NCBI GenBank assembly: GCA_019633425.1
Contig: WSUB01000076.1
Span: forward strand, 62,001-126,000
Direction of reading: 5' to 3'
Origin: Tulasnella sp. 424
Lineage: Eukaryota; Basidiomycota; Agaricomycetes; Cantharellales; Tulasnellaceae
DNA length: 64,000 bases
The position numbers and the translations under genes are program-made. The notes under the pieces were generated by a model. That model saw only the letters and a list, made by a program, of their open reading frames with translations, did not search any database and was not told the DNA's origin. Below, in pieces: positions 37,098 to 45,799 of this stretch (position 1 is the stretch's first letter; each line of letters begins with the position of its first letter).

Positions 37098-39384
37098 TCA
37101 CTCAACCCTGCTGGCCCTCATGGCAGCTTCCCGAATCATCTGCTCGACTTTCTCGAACCTCGGAACAAATCTACACTCGAACGGCAATGTTTGCCTGGAA
37201 GTGCGAGGGGCATGATATCAGTCGCCGTCGGAAGTGATCAAAGCAGAGAAACAACACCCACGAGATCGGGGCGAAATTGAACCTGTCTTCATCCGTAGCT
37301 TTATGCCCGTCCTCCATAGCCGTCCCGTCTTTTGTCCGGATGTCGAATGCCCAAAGCACAAAGACTGCAGTCACCCAAGCAGCCTGAAACCCGAGATCCC
37401 GACCAGGACAAATTCGACGGCCGAACCCGAAGACGAACTCCCATGGACTAAGAGTACCGGGATTCAAAGTTGGAGATCCGCCATTCTCATTTCGCTTTAA
37501 GAACCTCTCCGGATTGAATTCGGTTGGGTTTTGATAGAGTCGATGGTCCCTGCTGACCTGCCTGCCGAACAGGATGGCAATCATAGTGCGTGGTCAAACT
37601 TCCCCTCTGGAAGGCAAACAATTAGCCGACTTACCACGCATTTCCGACTACTGCCGTGCCTTTCGGAATGAAATATCCTTGAAATTTGTCGTCGCGGATA
37701 GGTAAATGAGGTAGGATTGAGGGGACTGGGGGGTGCCACCTCAAACTCTCCATCAACGTCGCGTCAAGGTACGGGAGCTTGTCGAATCCCTTATCGTCAA
37801 TGGATGGGAGCCGGTCGGGCCCAATTGCGGCATCAATTTCAGATTGAGCTCTAGCTTGGAGGCTCGGATGGAGGGTCATTGCTAATAAGAATGTTCGAAT
37901 AAGGGACTCGGTCTAAATCATTCGATGCAGAAGTGAGCCAACCGTCAACTGGAACCGTCTCTCAGACACTCACTGTCTCGGCTCCGGCTTTGTCAACAGA
38001 GTTGGTGTAGTGCTCGTCAAAGACATATTTATCTTTTGATTTTATCCGGAGCACGTACCCCGAAAGAATGAGAAGGACGTATGCTTGATTATTGCCTCAT
38101 CACTTTTCAGCTCTTCCTCGCTTTTCGACTCTTGTTTGGAATATACCTCCTGCAGCATATTGCGAACAAATGACCCTGGCATACCTTCTCCGCGAGTATT
38201 AAGCTACGTTTAGGAAGTTTAGTGAAGGCATTAGTCACTCTAAGCAAAGGTCGAGTTCACCAACTGCTTTTTTACTGCCCCAAACATGTAGTCTCGAGCA
38301 AAGTTGTATTGCTTTCTCCACTTTATGGCATCTCTCTTCCACTGGGCAAACGGGATCCATGGCGGGATGTGCTTCACCGGGAGAATGGTGAGAGGATTTG
38401 GTCATGTAACGTCGAGGCAGGGGCACCTGAAGGTGATGGCTCCGACAGCGCGAAGAGGCGCACTCACTCCATGGCAGATAATCAACCCAATACCCTTCGA
38501 GAGTGGTCGTAGTAATCTTTGCAACATCCAAATGCATTTGTAAAAAATCGTGGCCACCGTCTTCGTCATCCCGAATCATTCCGTATGAAATTTCCGTTAT
38601 CAGTTCGGCGGTCATCCTGCACAAGAGGGTTGTCAGTGAGCCAAATTCCTACACGTATATAGAGTAGCAATGATCATATACTCGCGTACTTTTTGTTCTC
38701 CAGGAGGAAGTCTTGAGGTCGATTGAGAAGCGAGTTCAAGAAGGCTAGCGTCTTTCGGACCATAGCAGCTGAATAGTCGCGCTTTACAATCGGTGCCATT
38801 AAAGCGCGATTCAGAAATCTTCTATGCTGCCTCCATGTAGGCCCGTATACGAGACGCTGTGTTAGCGTGTTATTCCCTACAAAACCTCCGGTTCAGCAGC
38901 GCCAGAGACAAGCCGGTTGACGGGCGGCTGCGCCTCCACGTAGACTGACTAATTAGTTCCCCAAGAAGAACGCGACTTTCCCGATCGATATAGATTTCCC
39001 CCCTATTATCTAGTAACTCCTTCATCATTTCATAGTCGTTCACAATCAAGTATTGTTTCCCGGAGGCCACGGCCCAAGTCAACGGCCCATACTGCTCGAG
39101 CCATTTCAGATAAGTGAGCGATGCTTTGCCACGTGGCATGTCGAATGCATCTGTCAATGGCGCTCGATACCATTAGCATACAAAAAGACGAAGAAATCCG
39201 ACTGGCCTGCTGTCGGAACGTGTACGTACTTCCAATCAAAGGTAACTGCTTTGGCCCAGGTGGATAGGGTAAGCCCTCCGGATTTCGCCTCTTCTCCTGA
39301 CGCCTCCAAAGAATATGCTCGCTGATAACGAATAGAACCGCTGTTGTCTAAGCAACAAAGACTAGCCCGTAGAGAGTACCCCAT
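37098..39384 (-). pseudogene. P450-10: group A cytochrome P450 with broken 5' end
   Basis: A close duplicate of P450-9 whose body looks intact: YGPLTWAVASGKQYLIVNDY, WRQHRRFLNRALMAPIVKRD, EISYGMIRDDEDGGHDF, AGAETTES, and the haem loop [10 protein letters not shown] at 37402-37431. It ends at TGA 37098-37100, one codon later than P450-9. The first exon is broken twice. After the ATG (39382-39384) one extra G shifts the frame (ATGGGGTAC against ATGGGTAC in P450-9). In the frame without that G, the Trp/Cys codon of the anchor is TAG (39348-39350). The donor after the GELI exon reads GTCAGT instead of the GTGAGT of its sisters. No good alternative start restores an anchor. It is called a young pseudogene; a sequencing error could explain one lesion but hardly both. 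Confidence 0.72.
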
Positions 39385-40455
39385 CCCTGTCCTACCTATA
39401 TGGGCCACTCCGTGAGAGTGAAGGAATCTTGTTGACGAATGCAGTTTCAGGGTTGGGGAACATCCTTCTCCGTGTGAGCTCTTTTAATTTAGACTGTAAC
39501 CAGGCTGTCTCAAGGACGCCAAGGTACAGTTCCGACCGGAAAGGGGACCCGTTACATGGAGATAAGGTAAACGGAGGGCGATACATCGTACTCTAAGAGA
39601 TGCGGAAGGGTTGGAGCGGGCACGGAGGCTTTGAGTGGTTTGTATTTGGGTGTGGAAGTAGTGGCCATCTGCCGTCTCCGAGTGGCGGGGAGTGAAAGTC
39701 CGCAGTCCACGACGCGACATAGGAAAGCCACGGGTGGATAATAAATAAAGGAGCATGAGGCATGATGAACTTGGCCAGCGCGTCGATGCCCTGCGATCTC
39801 AAGCGACACCTCCGAACCGGGGTCTAATTTGAGGAAGAGTGGCTGTGTCACGTGCCCGTGACAGCCGTGACGGACAGGACGCACACCAAAAGGCACGGGC
39901 GACGAGTACTCGATCCTTCTCTGTTACCCAACCATTTGAATACACCCACCTGAATTCTGTTATTGAGATTTCCCCAATATCGAGCGCACTTCTCCCCTCG
40001 AATCCCCAGGTCCCTAACCCTACCTCAGCATCTGGATCGGTATTCTAGATACTTGGAAGCTTATCATTGTCCTTACCAAGGAAACTCCTAAATCCGAATA
40101 AAGTGGTTCTCGAGGCTACGTGCCAGCATGACATCTTCCGCAACATCGGGTCGGTGGTTCCCTGCCAACCTTTCATATCCGGGAGGCAGCTGCTCTACTC
40201 GCCTCCATCTTTCCTCGGGCCACGCCAAACCATAGCGCTTCGGACGGGGTCTGGGTCCACTTTCCGGCACAGTCCACCTCGCCTCCCGAAGCCGCTTCAA
40301 TGCCTCGGCGAGCTCAGGTCCAGCCGTGACCTCCTATGAGACCCAAAGGATGTGCTGCAGAATCACACATTCGATTCACCGGCTATTTCTGTCTTTTACT
40401 CCACAACATGTGTAGGTGATTACTTATTATGATACAAACAGGAACTTTCGGAAGC
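39385..40455. repeat. Mosaic flank: duplicated non-coding blocks
   Basis: This stretch is built from blocks seen elsewhere. 39438-39840 matches 44258-44740 (for example GACTGTAA[A/C]CAGGCTGTCT, GTGGAAGTAGTGGCCATCT, GGGTGGATAATAAA). 39841-39900 carries the GTCACGTGCCCGTGAC palindromic block. 40250-40455 matches 45598-45795 and is the 3' flank of the group B genes. A - strand frame near 40088-40300 (ARWTVPESGPRPRP, LPPGYERLAG) may be a fragment of an unrelated gene, but too little remains to name it. Confidence 0.65.
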
Positions 40456-42723
40456 CTACTTCCTCCTTTCCAACGACTCTACAACGGAGTACGCATCGTT
40501 GATAATGTCTTTTACCTTATCAGACCGAGGGACTAGATTGCAATCGAATGGTTTTGTGTGCCTGAAAGTAACGTGGGACGCTCGAATCGTCAACACCCAA
40601 CCCGAGCAGCGCGACCCCAAAGTCCCAACGTACGGAGTGAACGCGAACGTAAATCGGTCTTCGTCGGTGTCCCACTTTCCCTCGCCCTTCTTCTTGATTT
40701 CAAAGGCCCATAGGATGAAGACCACCGCAATCCACAGTTCCTGGACAGACAAGTCGAGTCCAGGACAAATGCGGCGCCCGAAACCAAAAGTGTATTCGCA
40801 AGGATCAAGCGTCGCCCTGTTGAATGCTACCGAAGAGGTCTTTTCGTCGATGATGAGGAAACGTTCTGGCGTGAAATCCGAAGGGTTGGCATAGTAAGCG
40901 GGGTCACGGCTCATGGACCTGTCAGACGCGCTGTTAGGACGAGAAGAGAACTGCGATATGGGTAACCGAGGGAAACCGTACCAGATATTGGGAGTCACGA
41001 TCGTTCCCTTTGGAATGAAGTATCCACCGTATGTATCGTCATGAAGCGGGATATGTGGCACACCTTGGGAGGGAATGCAACGTCAGTGGCGTCCTCAAGG
41101 GACGAAGCTTGGAGAAAGTGACGTACCTGTACCGGCTGGTGGATTCCATCTGAGAGCCTCCAGAACGACGGCTTCCACATATGGCATTGTTTCTTTACCT
41201 CGATCATCTATTGTGGGTAAACGGTCTGGTCCAATGACGCGGTCAACTTCCGCGCGGGCTCGGACTTGGAACTCAGGATAAAGCGACATGGCTAGCAAGA
41301 AGGACCGAATGGCGCATTCGGGCTGACCGTTTCCGCATTATAGGTGTTAGAGTTAGCGTGAAATTGGATCGCTGGGGCACGCACGGCATCGGCTCCAGCT
41401 TAAACAGAGAAGGTTGTTAGCGATTTGTCCGGGGGTACAACGCCCAGGCCGCCTTCGCACCTCGATAAAATGAGAAAGAGGAGTACTTGATGGCGTCCTC
41501 TTCCTCTTTGAGTTCTTCCCGGTCTGATGGTGATTTCGCATACACGTCTCGGAGTGTGTTGCGCACGAAGGATGATGGTAAGGATTTTCCTTGATCAGCC
41601 GAAAGCTACGAATATGGATGTCAAGGAACATGTCTCGAACACGCCTCACATAGGGCTAATTTTGACTAACCACTCTTTTCTTGATCCTCTCAAACATGTA
41701 GTCTCGGACTGTATCGTACTGCTTTCCCCATCGCAGCCCATCCCTCTTGAACTGGGCACCCGGGAACCAAGTTGGAATGTGTTTCACTATTTAGAGAGGA
41801 CCGTAAGTGCAAATCGACGAGAAACCAGGTAGTTTCTTACGCCATGGGAAGAAGTCCACCCAGTAACCCTGAATCGTTCTAGCAGTGATCTGTCCCAACT
41901 CGAACTGCATATCAATGTAATCGTGGCCTCCATCTTCGTCATCTCTAATAGCACCATAACCAACTTCCATGACAGTATGACCGGTCATTCTGAATAGCGA
42001 ACAAGGCATATGAGCTCGTGTCGAAACGCGAAGGGAACGGGGAAATCACTGACTTCTTAATCTCCCAAAGAAAATCCTGAGGCCGGTCAAGCATGGACTT
42101 CAGTAGGATTGTCGCCCGCTTGATCATAACACCCGAGTAGTCACGTTTGACGATCGGTCCACCACTTAGAGCCTTGCTCAAGTAGCGTTTTTCTTTCTTC
42201 CAAAGTGATCCGTACTGTGTTAGTCCCATAGCTTTACCGAGGCCTAGAACCAGAAAATATCAGTTCCCAAGTGGTCATTTTACCTGACGATGGGTGGCGC
42301 CGCGCGCTTACCGCTCAGCTCGCCAGCCATGACCAGTCTTGGTCGGTTTATATAGTTGCTTCCTCTCTTGTCGAGCAGTTCTTTGGCTATGTCGTAGGAG
42401 CTGATTACGAGTGTAGGCTTGCCAACCGCTACCACGTATGTCATTGGCCCATATTGTTCGTTCCATTTCCTGTACGTCAGCGGCATTTGCTTTCGAGGCA
42501 TATCGAGAACGTCTATTCAGAGCGAGGTCAGCCCTGCTCGGATACATGCATCACTAATGGGTGCTAACTTACTTCCGACAATCGGGAGTCCCCTCGGTCC
42601 GGGGGGATAGGGCAATCCTTGCGGATTCCGGCGTCGCATTTCGGTACGGTTGCGCAAGTACGACCCCAGTGTCAGGATCGCGCCAACGATACAAGCACTC
42701 AGAACAAGCGAGTGAAGCCCCAT
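40456..42723 (-). CDS. P450-11: cytochrome P450 monooxygenase, group B, I-helix Thr replaced
   Basis: Complete reading frame. The ATG at 42723 gives MGLHSLVLSACIVGAILTLG (anchor) and [15 protein letters not shown]. Next come MPRKQMPLTYRKWNEQYGPM, TLVISSYDIAKELLDKRGSN, EKRYLSKALSGGPIVKRDYS, EVGYGAIRDDEDGGHDYIDM, PTWFPGAQFKRDGLRWGKQY, then the I-helix reading AGADA (about 41385-41400), AMSLYPEFQVRARAEVDRVI, the K-helix EALRW, PERFL, and the haem loop [10 protein letters not shown] at 40760-40789. It stops at TAG 40456-40458. It is a near-twin of P450-12, which has AGADT at the same place. The Ala replaces the Thr that normally helps O2 activation. The next exon also differs (PECAIRSF against PESVIRSF). 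It may have altered or low activity. All else is intact. Confidence 0.85.
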
Positions 42724-42780
42724 AGCGAACGTGGACGGAGAAGAGAAAGGGTGGCACCGTTTCTCGAGCTGTGAAGAATA

Positions 42781-42796
42781 CTTATAGTTTCATTGG
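42781..42796 (-). promoter_or_regulatory. TATA and CCAAT elements of P450-11
   Basis: The - strand reads CCCAATGAAACTATAAG, so a CCAAT box sits directly upstream of a TATAAG element, about 58 bases before the ATG at 42723. The same pair is found before P450-12. Confidence 0.5.
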
Positions 42797-42821
42797 GTGC
42801 ACCATGCACAGGGACTCACTT

Positions 42822-43445
42822 GGTAAGTTGATCCTCGCCTACCGGATCCCCGCCCTTCGGGATTGATGGGCGGCAATCCAACATGTGTGGGGCGTAAATG
42901 AAAGCCGGCAATGATGCATTCCACTGGGTGGGTCGCTGGGGTTCAAACGATGCAGCGCGTTCCAAAAGGACCTGATCCAAGTCAGTCATCCGCGCCTTAC
43001 ACCCGAGAAATTACCTCGCGCTTCTCGGCACGTTCCGAGACAAGTCGAGCTTACCCATCTGAGAGAAATGATTGGTATCTGGAACAAGATAACATCACAA
43101 CTAATTAAATACCAGAATGAATTACAAAGAGAAACGTTTGGAACCCAACCGGGACAATACAACACTAATGCGCCACCTCACCTGAGTACCTGGCAGATAC
43201 TTCACCAAAAGCATCGTATTACGTACAGTAATGGTGGGATGGGGTTGACGCTTGGATGTGGTTGCGAAGAATTCCCAATACATGATCCGGCCTAGGCCAC
43301 ACTCAGTTAGGATGAACGATCCGGCATTGACCGGGGTGATTTCACTCACTCACTGCCCCATACGCCACTTGGACTTCTATACCAAATTCCCCTAGTTTAT
43401 CGGACCATTGCGCGAGAACCTCCTCTGCAAAGCTCAACTTGACTA
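42822..43445. repeat. Repeat R1, copy 1 (5' flank of group B gene)
   Basis: Begins GGTAAGTTGATCC and contains CCCGCCCTTCGGGATT and CGGCAATGATGCATTCC. It matches 44959-45597 over its whole length and 48353-48543 over its first 190 bases. It ends within CAAAGCTCAACTTG, which is the junction point at 45.6 kb. No terminal inverted repeats were seen, so it behaves as a duplicated flank rather than a typical transposon. Confidence 0.75.
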
Positions 43446-43554
43446 GAACCTTTGCTTTGAATTCCGGCCTAAGCTTTAGTCGCAGGATCATCTTGACGCG
43501 AGCTTCGATTGAGCCGTCGCCAATGGGTCGAACCTCAGTGGATGCTTGATACAT
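43342..43554 (-). CDS. Possible 3' exon of an unrecognised small gene
   Basis: A 70-residue - strand frame begins MYQASTEVRPIGDGSIEARV and continues VKMILRLKLRPEFKAKV to a TGA at 43342-43344. Its regular alternation of charged and hydrophobic residues looks like real beta-strand coding sequence. The copy at 45.5-45.6 kb keeps only the C-terminal end (similar to WSDKLGEFGIEVQVAYGA). A second frame overlapping its stop (YWEFFATTSKRQPHP, about 43122-43349) is also kept in both copies. Probably the remains of a small gene carried along in the R1 flank. Function unknown. Confidence 0.35.
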   Translation of the reverse strand: MYQASTEVRPIGDGSIEARVKMILRLKLRPEFKAKVLVKLSFAEEVLAQWSDKLGEFGIEVQVAYGAVSE

Positions 43555-43764
43555 AGCCGCCGTAATTCAGTGAGCACCAAGTTGTATGACGTCCAAAGCG
43601 CATCCAGGTGACGGGCGATCTACAACGCCGTAAGTTAGTCCATACTGTTCTTATGACGCGACTCCTTCCTCATCTACTCGCCGGTCGATGGTTCGTTTAT
43701 ACACCTGACCTCGCATCCTCCAAACCCGCAATGATCTTGGCATCGACAACCGCAGGGGACTGGT

Positions 43765-44257
43765 TTGTTTGTTCGTTCAGAGTTACAACGGCAAGTTGAG
43801 CCACGGCAACATCATCTTACAAAGCACGACGAGTTCGCTGAATATGCCAAGGTCGCAGCCACTGGTTACGTCGTTGACCTGTTCCCTATCCGTGCGTTCA
43901 AGTTGATCGCCCCATCATATTTGGGGCGAATAGCTGTCAAATTATTTAGTCAAGTATGTTCCTGTGTGGTTTTCGGGGGCTCAATTTAAACGAGATGCGA
44001 AGGAGTGGAATATGCACTTAGCAAACCTACGAAAAATGCTGGTCACCGGTATACAGCAACGCATGCTGGGTATGCCGGCATTAAAAAGATTCCCCTTTGC
44101 CTTGGTACATAACTAAGGAGTGATAAACACGTCTCAGGCGGGAAAAACACAGCACTCGTGTTATGTGTCGAAGCAACTAGAGGAGCTTCATAAGGAAGAA
44201 GCGGAGACAGGCGCCGACATCCACCAAGCCGTAGAAGTCATCCATGATACGGGGTTC
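43765..44257 (+). pseudogene. P450 relic fragment on the + strand
   Basis: An internal fragment of a P450 gene in opposite orientation to its neighbours. Readable pieces are DEFAEYAKVAATGYVVDLFP (about 43825-43890), then WFSGAQFKRDAKEWNMHLA (about 43965-44020) matching the W(F/L)PGxQFKRDAxxW region of the other P450s, and QLEELHKEEAETGADIHQAV (about 44175-44235). The order and spacing fit three consecutive P450 exons. There is no I-helix, ExxR or haem loop downstream: the sequence stops at about 44257, where the duplicated block starting GCAGTTTCAGGGT begins. It fits none of groups A-D closely, so it is a remnant of another lineage. Confidence 0.72.
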
Positions 44258-44740
44258 TTGCAGTTTCAGGGTCAGGAACATCCTTCTCTCTAAAGTGTTT
44301 GTGTGAACTCTTTATATTTAGACTGTAAACAGGCTGTCTTAAGGACGCCAACGTATAGTTCCGACCGGAGCGGAGACCGTTCACATTGAGATAAGGTAAA
44401 CGGAGGGCGATAGATTGTGCTCTAAGAGATGAGGAAGGTTGGGGCGGGCTCGGAGGCTTTGAGGGGTTCGTATTTGGGGTGTGGAAGTAGTGGCCATCTA
44501 CCGTCCACGAGTGGTGGGGAGTGAAAGTCTGCAGTCCACGATGTGACGTAGGAAAGTCATGGGTGGATAATAAACAAAGGAGCATGGGGCATAGTGGGGT
44601 AATAAATAGGTGGTTATGTAGGGCCGTCCTGGGGGGTTCGCGCCCTTGTGAACGCCGCGGAGCTGGCGATGAACTTGTCTAGCGCGTCGATACCTTTCTA
44701 TGTCAAGTGACACCTCGACTAGAACGTTAGTCGAGGTTCG
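44258..44740. repeat. Duplicated non-coding block (partner of 39438-39840)
   Basis: Begins GCAGTTTCAGGGTCAGGAAC and matches 39438-39840 with small indels. It contains an extra stretch of about 80 bases around 44595-44680 absent from the other copy. Related starts lie upstream of P450-9 and P450-13, so the block derives from a group A 5' flank. Short frames on the - strand are conserved in both copies only as far as the DNA is. Confidence 0.7.
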
Positions 44741-44938
44741 GTTCCGAACTGGGGTTTAATTTGACGAAGAATGGCTGTGTCACGTGCCCGTGACAGCTGT
44801 GACGGACGACGCACACCAGAAGGCACGATGCAGAGAAGCTCGTGCGTTCCAAATATCGCTTGTAGCTGTCTCAGTACCTTCATGAAAGTGAACAGCGGCA
44901 TCTGTGCTCGATAGCTTAATCACTAAACCCCTCTAAGC
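44737..44938. repeat. Orphan 3' flank of a group A P450 gene
   Basis: Carries, in order, GGCTGTGTCACGTGCCCGTG, GATGCAGAGAAGCTCGTGCG, GCGGCATCTGTGCTCGATAG and TAATCACTAAACCCC. These are the blocks that lie directly 3' of P450-9, -10 and -13. Here the match stops at the position where the stop codon would be, and no P450 coding sequence follows. It marks a deleted or never-completed group A copy. Confidence 0.65.
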
Positions 44939-45597
44939 CGCTTCTCCCCGGCGGCCCAGGTAAGTTGATCCCCGCCTACCGGGTCACCGCCCTTCGGGAT
45001 TCATGGGCGGCAAATCCAACATGTGCGGGGCGTAAATGAAAGCCGGCAATGATGCATTCCTCTGGGTGGGTCGCTAAGGGTCGCTGGCGTTCAAACAATG
45101 CGGCGCGTTCCAAAAGAACCTGATCCGAGTCAATACCGCCTTACTTACACCCGAGAAATTACCTCGCGCGTCTCGCCACGTTCCGAGATAAGGGGAGCAC
45201 ATCCGATAGAAATGATTGGTATCTGGACCAAGATAACATCACAATAATTTACAACAAATACCAGAATGACTTACGGAGAGTAACGTATGGAATCCAACCG
45301 AGACAATACAACACTAATGCGCCACCTCACCCGAGTACTTGGCAGATACTTCACCAAAAGCATCGTATAACGTATAGTAATGTTGGGATGGGGCTGACGC
45401 TTGGATGTGGTTGCGAAGAATTCCCAATACATGATCCGGCCTGGACCACGCCAAACCCAGTTAGCATGAACGATTCCGGCATTGACCGGGGTGATTTCAC
45501 TCACACGACTGCCCCATACGCCACTTGGACGTCAATACCAAGTACCCCAAGTTTATCGGGCCATTGCGCGAGAATCTCCTTTGCAAAGCTCAACTTG
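44939..45597. repeat. Repeat R1, copy 2 (no attached gene)
   Basis: Begins CGCTTCTCCCCGGCGGCCCA (shared with copy 3), then follows copy 1 from GGTAAGTTGATCC to CAAAGCTCAACTTG at about 45597. There it switches abruptly to the 3' flank of a group B gene (GGTCCACTTTCCGGC, matching 40248 onward). Confidence 0.75.
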
Positions 45598-45799
45598 GGT
45601 CCACTTTCCGGCACAGTCCACCTAGCCTCCTGAAGCCGCTTCAATGCCTCGGCTCGCTCAGGTCCAGCCCTGACCTCCTATGAAACCTAAAGGATGTGCT
45701 GTAGAATCACACATTCGATTCACCAGCTATTTCTGTCTTTTACTCCACAACATGTGTGGGTGATTTTTCTGATACAAACAGGAACTAAATTTCGGAAGC

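Noticed and set aside
39484..39896. Conserved - strand frames shared by the 39.5 and 44.4 kb blocks as a gene
   Set aside because: The frames are interrupted differently in the two copies, and the DNA match extends through non-coding parts, so conservation reflects duplication only.
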